Position numbers and translations under genes: made by a program
Shown here: piece after piece, positions 22,135 through 34,200 of the stretch
Layout: each line of letters starts with the position of its first letter
How positions within the stretch are numbered: the stretch's first letter is position 1
Notes under the pieces: generated by a model
The model's database searches: none
Told to the model about the DNA's origin: nothing
The model's input: the letters and a program-made list of their open reading frames with translations, nothing else
From: Rusavskia elegans
Taxonomy: Eukaryota > Ascomycota > Lecanoromycetes > Teloschistales > Teloschistaceae
Direction of reading: 5' to 3'
NCBI GenBank assembly: GCA_011316305.1
Contig: SAUG01000016.1
Span: 186,001-250,000 of the forward strand
DNA length: 64,000 nt

Positions 22135-24271
22135 TTACGAAGTTTGTTCGGTAAGCTTTCCTTCTTCGTACTTCCCTTTCCTTGGCCGTTTGTTTCCCTT
22201 CTCCCTCTTTCCCTTCTCCTTCTTTCCGTCTGTTACCTTCTTTTGCTTTGCTTGATCTTTCATCCCTTTCTCGTTTGCCGTGCATTTCTCGTCTCTTGTC
22301 CTTTTCTTCCTCTTCTCCTTCTTCTTGCCGATTTCTCGATTCTCTTTTCCCGACGAATCATCCGGAATAGCTGCGCGTTCTTGTTCAGCTTGATCCTTCC
22401 TTACTTGGTCCTGCTCCTCCTTTGCCTTAAGCTCGTCCGCCGCATCCTTCTCGATTTTCTTGCGATCCTCTTCCATCATACGTTCATGCTCCTCGGTTTC
22501 CTTGAGTTCCTCGCCTGCACGTCGTGAAAAGTCTTCCACGTCGACTGCTATTCTCTCCCCACGCAGAGCTTGATTGATCCGATCCGGGTCCAGTCTCTCT
22601 TCTCTCGTGAATTTCAGCTTGATAGCCCGCCTGGTCTTACGCAGCATTCGGCCTATCATATCGAAGTCGGTACCAAACATCCGAAGGGCTTCATAGAATT
22701 CGTCAGTCAATTCTTCCGGCCATGAATTTGCCTTCTCTCGTTTTGCGTAAGTCTGCGAGTTGACCGCCGGCCTCGAAAGATAATTTTCTTCTACTGCCTC
22801 GAGTTGGCCTTGCTCACGCTCAGCTGCCGCGCGAGCATGACGGTCAACCTGTAATGAGTCCGTATCGATCATGATTTCCCCATCCTCATTGACATAAGTC
22901 CCTGCGACCTGTCGTGATAGCTCCTGTCTTCGTTCGACTTCTCCTGCTGCGGGTCTATTGGCGTTAGCGTTCTCCGCAGCCGAAATTGCTGCACCATTTC
23001 GTTCATCGTCTTCTGCAGGTGCTTCATTTCGAACAAGCTGCTGAAGCTCCTTCTGTTGCTTTTTCACAAGCTCCACCTTATCGCGCTCTTGCAATGCTCT
23101 GAGCATATCCGATTTCTTGCCCTTGCGGGTGTCTCTGCATAGATCTGCCATTTTGACTTGCCCAGGCACAATGGTTTCATTCTCGGCTTCCTCAGGTGTC
23201 GGCTCCCGTTCTTTCCGAGTCCGACGGCCTTTAATTCTGTTCGCAGTACGCTCAGCTGTTGCGACGATTTCTGCAGCCGCATCCTGAAGTGGCTGCTCTC
23301 TTCTCTGTCTGGTTGTTTGGCGGGGCTTTTTGGCCTTCGTGCCTGGCTGAGCATCTTTAGCGCCCCCCTTCAAGGTACTTGTACTGTTCGATATCACACG
23401 TGCAGTTGCAGGCCGCTCTCGCGGTGTGGCCTTCTGCGTCGTGGACAATTTTTTGACCGCTTCTGCCGCTGATGCAGATAGCTTGCGAGCAGACGCTCTT
23501 GTAGGAACTGTAGAAGCAGCAGTGTCTGCAATGACGTCCGTAGATGAAGACGGTACAGGTGCGTCTTCATTCGGATTCGGTCGCTGACGCGACGATGCCT
23601 TCGTTTGATTCGAGGTGACTTTCCTTCGTTTTGTAGCCGGCGCATCTTCGTGTGGAGTTTCTAGGGATGTTCCCTGCACAGAATCCGAAATAGGTATTTG
23701 AGGTGTTATGTTTGGAGATGTCGCGATTCGAGATTGATTGATTGGGTTGGGCGTTGGAGGTTGTGGACTATGAGTTGCTGGTGGAGTTGTCTGTGGCACT
23801 TCAGAGGACTCTGCTGGAACCTCAGACGAAGGGTGTATTGTGGCAGTAATCGTGGGCTGGCTTTGTTCGTGGTCATCGTGTGAGATTGCACCTAGCTTGC
23901 GTGTGTGGAGTTCATGCTGAGTACGGCCATCCTCTCCGATCACATCATGGGCGGGTTGTGCCTGAACACTGTTGCCGTCTTTTCGCAGTACAGTGCCATC
24001 CGGTGCCTGACCTTTCGCAGCCGGATCTTGAGGTGCAGAATCCGGGGATGTGGCCGGACGTTGAACAGTCTGCGTTGGAGCTGTCTGAGAGACAGGCAGT
24101 GGCTCGACGCTGTTTGTTGTAGATGGCTCTGTAGGAGTGGCAGGAGCTGGTCGGCGCACAGGAGCTTTCGGGGCGAATTTCTTCCCAGATTTATCTGATA
24201 TCTATTCAGTTCCTTGTAGATTGACTGGTCGTTTGATGCGTACTGATGACAGAGCTGCCTAAAGCAGGCAT
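22135..24271 (-). CDS. BDP1: TFIIIB subunit Bdp1 (B'')
   Basis: Subunit of the RNA polymerase III initiation factor that, with TBP and Brf1, opens tRNA and 5S promoters. Two exons: 24271-24244 and 24194-22135 (intron 49 bp); 695 aa. The small first exon reads MPALGSSVI and joins to NKSGKKFAPKAPVRRP, the typical Bdp1 beginning. The first ~300 residues are disordered (Pro/Thr/Ser). The hallmark extended SANT domain lies at about 495-570, with NSWPEELTDEFYEALRMFG and DFDMIGRMLRKTRRAIKLKF. An acidic/basic coiled segment follows, then a final ~55 residues almost wholly Lys, Arg, Glu and Gly. That tail corresponds to a long C/T-rich tract on the plus strand. It is divergent from Bre1. Confidence 0.92.
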
Positions 24272-24687
24272 TGTATCGCTTTGTCCTGTATGGGCCACCA
24301 GCCACAAGCTCCTCCAGATCAGGAGCGAAATACAATGGAAGGAATCCCCAGTGTTGGAGCAATCATGTTTCCATGTGGAGTTCCCATTGATTGCCCGTAC
24401 GGTAAAGTACCTTTAAGGTAGTGGGTCATCCCTGCAGCGCAAGGCTGAAAGCAATCTAGTTTAGCGTCAACTGGCATCTCGAGAAATCCTTCACCTCATG
24501 TCCTTTTACTACTCTCGTTCCGGCCGCCTACCCCTTCAGCCTCAGTCCTTATGTCCATGTCTTCCAGGTCGACAGCACCGTAGCCAATATCACCTTTCAT
24601 CCTAGCCTTAATCCGAGGACTGTGGCACTGATGCCCTTCGTAGACGCTCACCACCCTGTCCCCCTTTCTTCCTCTGGGCCGTTCAAG
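24272..24687. promoter_or_regulatory. Divergent promoter region with an AAGGTA/TACCTT inverted repeat
   Basis: 416 bp between Bdp1 and Bre1. It contains the inverted repeat TACCTT-T-AAGGTA at 24408-24420, related to the palindrome at 6336 and to half-sites upstream of other genes here. A minus-strand frame crosses this region without a start and is not considered real. Confidence 0.45.
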
Positions 24688-27047
24688 ATGGAGGAAAGGA
24701 AAAGGCCTGCTGCAAACGATAGCGACAACACAGGTCCTCCTCTCAAGAGACAAGCGACTACCGTCAATGGCGCCGGACGCTCACATCCAGATGCTGACAT
24801 GCCGTGGCAGGATGACCTTGAGGTGAGCCTCGTCTTGCCTTGCTTTACTGACTGTTCGCTGTCTCAATGTGCTGCGTCGCCACGTGATATTCTTCTTCTA
24901 ATGCTGACCTACGCCCTCTTTGTAGCGCTTTCAGAAAGAGGCCATATGGCGACAAATGCAAGAAAGGAAGAGAGAGTGCAACACCTTGGAGATGGAGAAC
25001 AAGGCCCTACGCAAGAGCTCGGAATACCATGATGATCACCTCAGAGCGATTGACGCTTGGTTTACTCAGGTTCGTAGCAGTGCGCCGCGGGCACTATTGC
25101 CGTAACATCCCCAGCTTATCTTTCATGTCATAGTTACTTGACGAGATTTCTCTTCTAGCGAACCGAGCAGAACACAAGGATTCTTTTTCAGCCTTCCCAT
25201 CTGCATTGTTGACCACCGACAACCGAACGTTTGAGGAGCACCTTCAATCAAAGTCCAAACAGATAACCAAGGCGATTTCGGATATATTCTCCCACAGTTC
25301 AGAATCAACTACGGATATGGGTGAGTTGAAAGGGCAGCTTGCTCGATCTCTTGCTGCGGAGAAGGGCTACGTGACTGCCTTGGAAAAGAGCCGTCTGCAA
25401 AAGGAACAGCTTGAGGGTCAACTGGACAATGCTTCACTACGATATATGGTAGCCGAGAAAAAAGTAGATCGACAGAAGAGTGCGACAGTTGCACGGCTCG
25501 AGGCCCAGGCTATCTCAGGCGGGCGCAGCGAGACAGGCAGCGGGCTTAGTGGCGGTCAAGATGGGGATGCAGCAGACGCCAAGTTGGAAGGGGGTGGGCA
25601 AGCACTCTTCGAGGCTGAAAGGGCTCGCAGGGAGGCTGTGGCGGCAATGGCGAAACAACGCGAACAGATTGAGACGCTCGAGACGGATAACGAGAAATCA
25701 AGGACCGAAGCAACCGCCCTGAATGCTCGTCTGATGCACTTGTCGGACGACGACTACAGCAAGACTGACCTGTTCAAGCTGGTGAAGTCACAACACGAAG
25801 ATTACGTTAAGCGAATCAACGATCTGGAAGCACGGCTCACACAGTTGCGCGATGAGGCCGAAAAGAATGAGACGAGTAGAACGGCGTTCCGGGTCGGATT
25901 AGAGAAGGAACTGCAACCAGTTCAAGCCGAAAGGGATGCCCAGCTTGCCCAAGCTGAGACTGATCTAGCCAGAATTCGACATAGCCGAGATGAGTACCTC
26001 GCTGACAACAATATGCGGAAAGCGGCCCAAGCTCAAGAGAGAGGTTCAATAGACCAGATCAAGGAGCTTGCGAGCAGCAAGGACGAGCGAATTAAAGCGT
26101 TAGAATCTGAAGTGAAAAGACTGCAACCCCAGAGCACACCCATAGACGGTGAGCAACCAGAGCAAACCGATCTGACGGATCTTCCCATTGAGGATCTGCT
26201 TGTCAAATGCGCGCAGTTTGAGCGCCAGAAGTCCATGCTGGACAAAGAACTAGAGTCAATGAAACAAGCGTACACGAAGGCCTCCGCGCTGGCCGCACAA
26301 AAGGTCGCGAATTATACTGCGCTCGAAGAGAAGGTCATCAGGGCTCAGGCGGAAAAGTCGAAAGCGGACCAAAAGTATTTCGCAGCCATGAAGCACAACG
26401 ACCTGAGAGCACAGGAACTGAGAACGCTCAGAGCGCAGAACTCGAAGAGTTCGGAAGCCGTCACGAACGTTAAAGAAGCAGAAGCGGCTAGTCGAGCGTA
26501 CTCGGCGACTCTCGAAAAGCAGATTGCCGAGTTGAACAGTATCAAGTCATCGTTAACGAAGCAAGTTCAGAATGCTCAGCAAGCACTGAATGAGAAAACC
26601 ATTCAATACGAAGGGCTGAAGACCCAGGTGGAGGAATTGAAGAAGTCGTTGACGGCAAAGGAAAGCTCGGCCAGCGTGATCAAGAGCGCTCACAGGAAGG
26701 CGGAAGTCGAGATCGAGACGTTACGGGCCAGCCTGGAGAAGACGCAGAAGCAACTCGAGGAATGGAGATCAAGAAGCCTGGGCAATAATGGCGCCGAATT
26801 CGAGGCATTACGGGTATGTGCATCCGTCCAGGCGGTGATGAGGGAAGATCTATTTACTAACTCGGCGCTCAAGGCTATTGCGATCTGTACCGTCTGCCGG
26901 ACCAACTTCAAGGACACAGCCATTGTGACATGTGGGCACGTGTTCTGTAAAGGCTGCGTTGAGGAACGAAGGACGTCTCGTTCGAGGAAGTGTCCGAATT
27001 GCAACAAGTCTTTTGGCCAGAACGACACCTTGAAAGTCACGCTTTGA
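24688..27047 (+). CDS. BRE1: Bre1, RING E3 ligase for histone H2B ubiquitylation
   Basis: Nuclear E3 that, with Rad6, monoubiquitylates H2B and so promotes H3K4/K79 methylation. Four exons: 24688-24822, 24926-25069, 25134-26813 and 26874-27047; 710 aa. It begins MEERKRPAA; an in-frame ATG at 24631 would add 19 non-conserved residues. Residues ~45-640 form near-continuous coiled coil. The C-terminal C3HC4 RING starts at Cys658 (CTVC, then CGHVFCKGC and CPNC). The third intron (26814-26873) is exactly 60 bp, has no in-frame stop, and carries a perfect TACTAAC branch site. Retaining it would insert 20 residues directly before the RING. Splicing gives EALRAIAICTVCR, matching the family. Confidence 0.95.
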
Positions 27048-27691
27048 TCTGATGCAGTACACGTCTTCTTCAGCAGCCGTTATGCAAAGCCTATGCGAGC
27101 ATCGACCGACTTACAACCAACCCTTCTCCTCCGAATGGATCGATGGTCTTGAGCGCGCACCCGACCCCGTATTCACTTCATGTACAAACCCCTTTTCATC
27201 AGTCTTTTGGGGACGCTGTAGGTTACCTGACGAAGCTTGGCTTTCCGAGGGTTTTCTACAACATCTCCAGCGATATCGATCTATGGTGGTGGATGGTCGC
27301 GCAGGCAATTAGATGTGTATCTTTTAAGGGGGAAACAAAGTCGCATCTGTAGAGGAGTGAGTGATATACCAAAGTCCACCTTCTGGAGACAACGGTTGCC
27401 AGACCAAGATATATTAATCTCTGAACCCCTTCTGACTCTACCGCACAATCTTCTCTCTCCGAATGACCGAATGAAGTGATGTTTTTATTCATTGATTGAC
27501 AAGATATGCAGTCGTCTTAAAGCCAGTTCTACGTCACAGTGGTTCCGTCTCGATAAAAAGGGGTTTCGCAGGAGAGCAACCCTTTCCGCTGCCCCGAGCG
27601 ATTCCATAAAACTCCCCTGATTCGTCATCGGCCATTTACACCGCCTCATGGCACATTCACATTCATAAAGAAGCTTCCCCATCAAACCATC
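27048..27691. other. Convergent 3' intergenic region (Bre1 / Rvs161)
   Basis: 644 bp between two 3' ends with only short unsupported frames; presumably 3' UTRs. Confidence 0.5.
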
Positions 27692-28858
27692 TCATACCGT
27701 CCCCGCAATGCTCAACTCCCGTATCTCCCCCAACACCTGCTCAACCTTACTATCCAAATGCCCCTGCGCATACTGCTCCCTCGTGTCCGCGTCCAGAAAC
27801 TGTTGCACCTGCGCCATCCTCGAATACGCCTCGGCGCAAAACCTTAATTGGATTTTCACGAGCGCCTCGAAACTGGGATCCAGGTAGGGCACGCGCAGGT
27901 CGATGAGTTGGGGGAGTTCGGAGAAGAGCTGCTCGTTGAGGCTTTCGTAGGCGGAGCGGGCGAGGTCGGATTCGCGTTCGGCGCGCGGGAGCTTGGAGGG
28001 GTCTTTGTCGGGTTTCTCGACGAGTTTCTTAACGCGGGCGCGGGTGGCGTCGTAGTCGAGGAGTTTGTGGTTGCGTTTTTTGATGCCTGAGAAATGTCAA
28101 GTCAGGACGGTAGGCTCGCCAAGTAATGGGGAGGTTGCTTCGACTGACATTCATTGATATCGGGGAAGTAGGCGCAGAACCGTGATATGGGTTCGAGGAC
28201 GGTTTGTCTGTATTATGAAGGGTTAGTCGGTTGGGGGCTCGAGCTGGGTGGCAGTCGTTTGCAGACCTGAAGGGGCCATCGAGTGCTTTGATTGTCTCTG
28301 CGTCCAGATCCTCGACCGCTTGCTTATAGCTCCTGCTGACGCCATCGTTGGCTCCGGCATCACCGTAGAAAGCGTCGATTGTCTCGGCTATCCTCATCTG
28401 CGAGGCAGTCATAGCTATCAATTCGTGTCAGTGCTGGCATCTATGGATATCCAGGGTATCAAGTCCAACCTCGTAACGAATCTAGATACCCTTTGGCCTC
28501 TTTCTGAAGTCTATTCGCAGCAGACTCCATTGTGCGGTATCGTCTATACGCCAGAGGGCCTTATTATTGACAAGCCACGACGACAACGGAAGCGTTCTGG
28601 AAAGATCGCCATACCTCTCCTCAACTTCATAATCACGGTCGTTTGTCTTTTCCACATGTCCTACCGACGTTCAAACACATAAGCCTCTGATGGTGAAGGA
28701 ATCCCCCCGTCACTTCACAGATTTATCCGCACCAGTCTTCATCATGACCTGGGTCGTTGCCCGGTTGACATTCTTCTTAAAGCCTGTGCCAGAAGGTGTC
28801 AGCATGTAGGCAGGCATCGCAAGACGCCAGGGATGGGCAGCGGACCTGCCCACGACAT
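27692..28858 (-). CDS. RVS161: Rvs161-type N-BAR domain protein
   Basis: Curved membrane-binding dimer that works with Rvs167 in endocytic vesicle scission and actin-patch function. Seven exons: 28858-28846, 28783-28733, 28660-28615, 28543-28470, 28414-28267, 28207-28149 and 28086-27692; 261 aa, the usual size for a lone BAR protein without SH3. The first exon is only 13 nt (MSWA plus one base). The spliced protein reads MSWAGFKKNVNRATTQVM, then NDRDYEVEERRYRTMESA, AANRLQKEAKGYLDSLRAM, and PDINECIKKRNHKLLDYD, all diagnostic of the BAR helices. It ends shortly after the third helix. Six introns of 55-72 bp make it the most intron-dense gene in the window. Confidence 0.95.
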
Positions 28859-29622
28859 GGCGTCTGCTCTTGCCCGTCAACGGCGTGAGGAAATCGAAGG
28901 TCGAGAGGAGATCAAAATGGCTGGAACAATTTCAATCGAAGAGGGTGATTGGTGATTTAGGTTATATTTGATCAGGGAATGTATTTGTTTGCGTGGAAAC
29001 AGCAGGGGGTATAGGTAACTTTGGTAGGACACAGATGACGGATTCAATGGATCTCTGCGTCCCCTCGGTCCTTGTACCTCAGGCACAGCCTTCTAAGGCG
29101 ATGAGGAGCGCCAAGCAATCCAAAAGGACTCCGTCCTGACCCCCTACCTTATCCATTCCTACTCCCATGAGAAATCCCACAAGAGTCAATTGCCACCATC
29201 ATGAGCAAGACGATCTCATTCTAGGCATTTTTGAACCCCGATATGTCAGATTTGGCAGAGTCTAACGAACCGCAGAATGTAATCAATGCAGTATGTGACC
29301 AACACATGTACACCAGCCGCAACAGAGCGAATGAGGGATATCACAATGCAAAGGCGTCCATCCAATATAACCCATAGAGCAAATCGTAAGACTTCCTCTT
29401 CCTTTACCACCATATCCACCACCGCTCAAAGCTTTCTTCATAAAACTACCCCTTTTTCCATCTACCCCAACGCCAACCTTCCGGTCGTCTAAGCGACAAT
29501 AACAGATACCCGAAATGACCAATGGAAGACCGGACGCAGAAAGTGCTGCAGAAGAAGTCGGTGAATGACGCGTGAATATCATAGCAGATGCAGATCGTAA
29601 GTTTCGTCAGCTATATCGTCGG
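28859..29622. promoter_or_regulatory. Region between Rvs161 start and HAL-type kinase 3' end
   Basis: 764 bp between tandem minus-strand genes, holding the Rvs161 promoter and the kinase 3' UTR. A TACCTTA half-site lies at 29145-29151, about 290 bp from the Rvs161 start. No gene supported. Confidence 0.4.
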
Positions 29623-31240
29623 TCAATGTCCTTCCTGCGCTGCTTTACAGATGAGTATCTCTTTGACCCATTCCGATTGCAAGACCTGCGACGCCGTGAG
29701 ACGGGGCCCTGGATTCGGCGCAAGAATGGAGTAGATGACATTCCGACACCGTGCCTTGGATCCCAAGTCAGCCATGTCTCTCAACGTTGACGACCTCATT
29801 ACAACTCACCCTATGCAGCGATTCGATAGGTCCATACCCATTTTCGTCCTTCCTCCCCTCGAGATACCGGGCGAAGAACTCATCCTCGTCCTTCTTCGCT
29901 ATCCGCCACAGATGCCTGCCAGTCCTCATGGCCATGTAGATCACCCCGGTGGCCCAGACGTCAACCGCTCTCGGGTCAAACTCTCGATCGATGTACTCTT
30001 CTGGAGCGATGTAGGGTGCGGATCCACAGAGCCCGGCCGTCATATGTGCTTCTTTCTCCCACGCCATTCGAAAACACTCGCCGTTGCCGAAATCCGTGAT
30101 TTTGAGTGATCCGTGTGCGGTCAATAGTAGATTCTCCGGCTTGAGGTCACGGTGCGCCACGCCCATCTCGTGCAGGTATTCGACGCCACACATCAGCTGC
30201 TTGAAGTAGCAGTCTGCTTCCTTGACTTCGAGCTGTCCGGCGGCCAACACCAGCGTGTACAAATCCCCCCCGGCACAGAATTCCATTACCTCGCAGTAGT
30301 CCCCCTTGGCGTCTGGCAGGAGGTCAAGTGTGTGGATGATGTTGGGGTGACGTAATGACGAAGAAATGCAAAACTCCGACGTCAATCGTTTTTGGTACTT
30401 CTTGGGGGATTCTTGCGGTCGACGACGAAATTCTTTGACGGCGTACAATTGCTCGATCCGTGAATCCCTCGGATCGGGCTTATGGGATATACGGACGATA
30501 CCGAAAGCTCCACGGCCCACAATCTCTTGACATTTGCCGTACTTCTGCACCAGAGTGGCGGTAGCATTGGGACCGCCCTTCTTGTCCGAGGCGAGCTTCT
30601 CCCGCTCATTCTTCAGCTGGTCCACCCAGGTGGACATCAACGACAGCTGCTGCTCTTCATGTCCAGCATGTTCCTCCCTTTTCTTCCCACCGAGCATGTC
30701 TCGAAGCATGTCCGACAGCTTCTCCTGTCTCTTGGCACTCTTCAGGTGATGTTCATGAGAGCCATCCTCGTGCATCTCGAACCTTCGATGGGCCGAGTCA
30801 TGTTCCTTCTTGACAGCGGGAACGCTGCCTCGACGCTCCGACTCGGTTGATGACTGAGGGCGTTTGTCGGTCATGGAATGCTGTCGCGAAGGCGGTTTCG
30901 CCTTCCATTGAGCAGATTTCAAGCTACCCGGATTTGCACTCTCCGCATCAGCCGGACAGTTTTCTGGCTGCCGCTGGGGTGACGAATCAACTTCTTTGGC
31001 CATCTTTGTTGTCGAGAACATGCGGGTCAAACGGTTCATGGTCGACGGTTTCTTGGCGGCGGGGGCGGCAGCAGCAAGATGTGCAGCGGCCAGGTCTATT
31101 GATGGCGCCTCTTCGGGTATGGATGGGGTTTGACTGGGGTGCCTCGCATCTTGGGAGTGAACGGAAGAGCCCGAGATGGAGGGAGATGGGTCTCGGGGGA
31201 TCAGGTGGGATGCCGTAGATGCCACGACGTGTCCGTTCAT
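29623..31240 (-). CDS. HAL4/SAT4-family serine/threonine protein kinase
   Basis: Fungal kinase family that sets plasma-membrane potassium transporter activity (yeast Hal4/Sat4, Hal5) and stabilises nutrient permeases (Npr1 relatives). Two exons: 31240-29810 and 29754-29623; 520 aa. A ~230-residue basic, Ser/Pro-rich N-terminus precedes the kinase domain. Visible elements are the Gly loop GRGAFGIVR, the lysine in YAVKEF, the catalytic loop HRDLKPEN, DFG in ITDFGNGE, and APEEY in place of the usual APE. The 55-bp intron lies just before the last helices; the spliced end ARCRNVIYSIL, then RLTASQVLQSEW, completes subdomain XI, which is lost if the intron is read through. The exact subfamily (Sat4, Hal5, Ptk or Npr1) cannot be fixed by eye. 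Confidence 0.9.
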
Positions 31241-34200
31241 GGTTGAGGAAGATGGAAGATGCGACTCGAGTGGTATAGGATGGGAGTCGAGCGGGCCAAG
31301 GCCCTGCTCGTCACGCGTGGGTGGCCTCGGGATGGAATGAAGTCGGGATGTTGGACGAGTTGGAGTAGTTGATGAAGGTCCGATGTAGTCTTGTGCGAGA
31401 GCAGGTAGGAGGACGGCAGGCAGTGTAATAAGCTGGCAAATGGTCAGGAGCCGGATTACCTATTGGCCAAGCTTGAAGGCGAGGGAATGGGTGAGGGTAT
31501 TTATTAGCGCGTTGCGCGTTCAAGCTGGCAGGCTCCGTGGGCCAAGAAAGGGAGGCTCGGAGGCAAAGGCCGCTTCCAGCAGGCAGGATGATTTGGTTCG
31601 AACTTTCCAGCAGCCAGGTGTGTGGAATCGGTCAGCTAGACGGGTCTGGTGTTGCGATACTCGTTGTGGATGGAAAGGCGGTCGAGAGAATGATGGGGTC
31701 GAGTTGTGTAGGTGTGACTGAGGGGTGGTTGTGGTTTCAAAGGAAAAGCTTGACCGCCTAGGAGCACGGGGCAAACCTTATGACAGTCGAAGGATACTCG
31801 AGCCGGGGAGATGTTCTTTCGTTATTAGTTGCTGGTCCTGGTGAAGATCAAGAGGCCCTGGGGAGGGAAGGGATCGTCCGGGCATCGTTCGACGGATGAA
31901 CGAGGCATGACTACTACTCTGCTGCCCTATTAGTACTGTGAAGGGACCGGGAGCAAAGAGGCAGTTGGATCACGAGCTGCGATAGAGCAGTCGAAGAGGG
32001 TCCTCGTATAGAATAGTGATTGCTTGCTTTGACGAGAGGAGTGCTGCAGGAAGGGACAGTCGACTTGGATACAACATCAGACACAAAAGCCGTCGCTACC
32101 TCATGTATGTTGTGTTTTTATATTCGGTGCTGCACAACATAAATCGTTCGAGTCAGAGCTCTATTTATCCGTAGTCCAATCAGAATCATTGCATTCCACC
32201 AGCGCTACGTCATTCCTTGTTTGCATTTCCCCTTTCGTCTTTTTGTCAGCGTGTGTATACTGCAAGTCAGCACAAAGGCAGCTTTCCGTCGCCGTGTTGA
32301 ATGAAAGCTCCCACAGCAGTAACACAAAGAGCATGTGCGGCCAAGACCTTGGAAGCTCTCGACTCTCGTGGCGTTGGTTATTCCAATCCGTGGCGCACTT
32401 GTCTATATGTGCGGTGAGGTGGCACCAGTGGCACCACTCTGGCTATCAGCTTTCTTTGCTTACCGTACGGTTGGATCTTGCAGTCCGCTAAAGTGGTACC
32501 TTCAGGTAGCAACTGAAGTCGCCCAGGTAAAGTCGTTAAATCCCTCATCCGGATGATTAATCATCTTCCCCTGCTGTGGGTGCCACATTCCACTCCATGC
32601 TTTCCTGTTCTCTACGTATACTTGCATGCATACCACTGCAACTTTCTACTTTGAGCCCCTGTTCCCCGTCAGCACGTGCGGCTCGTGAGTGGACAGATGT
32701 CGTTGGTCTTATCGCTATTCACTCGGGACGAATGCTTGCCCCGTTCCGATCTGGATGATCCGCATACAAGGAACATGAACATGATCCAATCCTCCACGGT
32801 GCCAGAAGGGATCGGCTTCGATTTCAGCTCGTGTGTATCTGTGATCTGCATGCCATGGATTTAAGCTCATGTCTCTCGCCTCGAAAGGTGGTTACATCGC
32901 TGGCCTGAGGCATCTTTCCTTCTGCTTTTTCCCGGTCCCAACGGGTCATAACCCTGCTGTTTTCTGCTCCGCGCTCCTCGTTGTCGTCAAACACGTCTTG
33001 GTACCACGTCAAATTTTATCTGCTCAGAGCGAGCACGCAAGACCCAGGGAACTGACCATCCTACCCAACATGGATAACCAGCGCAGAGCCTCTGTTGCTT
33101 TCTTTACATCTTTGCAAGCGCCCCGTACCGGTCCTGATCTTCCGACACCATTGAATTTCACCTGAACCTTTCGTTGAGAAGGACTTTTTGTCACTGTCAG
33201 TCCGTTCCATTCGTATCTCCCGCTTTACTTGTCATTGTGAAGCAAGGGGATTGTCCACTTTCCGTCTTCAATCGCCATGGCTACCTCGTAGATCCGCTGT
33301 CTCTGCCTGGACAGTGGCAATGGGCTGCTACAATGTCGTCTGTTTCTTTCTCCATCTTTTTTGTATTTCCATGGGCTGTCAAAGGGACCCTCGCGAAGAG
33401 CCTCCCGATGTCTCTCTCCAAAGTAGCCTCGATCCGTCTATCTTCACCGAGCAACCTCCTTCCACGCCACAAACCGCAACGCCGCAGTCCTGAAAACTCC
33501 CCTTCTCCGTCCTCAGCCAAGACCAGCAACCACAATCACGGTCCACGATGTCCGAAACTGTGTCCACATCACCCACTCAATGTGCCTCTGGAGATAACAC
33601 CCAAGATCAGACGGCATTGCATTCCCATTGACGACCAAAGACCACCAGCTTGATATCTCTCCGCGCACGCGGAACCAAGATCCAAGGCCGCCGACCGCAA
33701 CACCTATCTACATCCACCAGATCTGCAGCGGCTGCCGGCAATCCGAATTCAGCACACCCCCAGAAGATCAAGAAACCAGCAGATGACTCGCTACCATTGA
33801 AACCACGGGTATCACTCATTCAAGCCGAAGACCCTACGCTGCTCGAATCAACAGTTCGGAGACGATGACGCCATGCCTCGGTATGTCGATATCTCGATAC
33901 CTCGTCGCAATTGACTACAACACCATTCCGGTCAATCGAGCAAACAAATACAATCATGTCCAGTGGTGGGATGATATCAGGTCGACGGAGAAGGCGGGTA
34001 TGATACGTTGGAAGGGAAGAAGACACCATCTGTAGAGCATAATCACAAAACATTCGATCAGAGATACAATAAGTTTCGGCTCGACACATTAATTGCATGC
34101 CAATCTAGTCCGTGGGACTCTCCATACATAACACGATTTGTTGACCCCTTTTGTTAGCAACCTCCTCCGTCCACGGAGTATATACATACATTCATTCTTT

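Noticed and set aside
22072..22527. Long plus-strand open frame with Leu/Phe/Ser-rich, membrane-like translation
   Set aside because: It is the antisense of the purine-rich Bdp1 tail; the Bdp1 frame has a recognisable SANT domain and this one has none.
23940..24362. 140-codon minus-strand frame overlapping the Bdp1 start
   Set aside because: It has no ATG start and overlaps the Bdp1 first intron in another frame; the 28-nt exon plus 49-bp intron gives the proper Bdp1 N-terminus.
24631..24687. Upstream in-frame ATG for Bre1
   Set aside because: It would add 19 residues not seen in the family; the MEERKRP start is the conserved one.
33547..33868. Possible small gene starting MSETVSTSP with a CSGC-containing second part
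   Set aside because: The two parts lie in different frames, no GT donor lies between them, and a stop splits the first frame.
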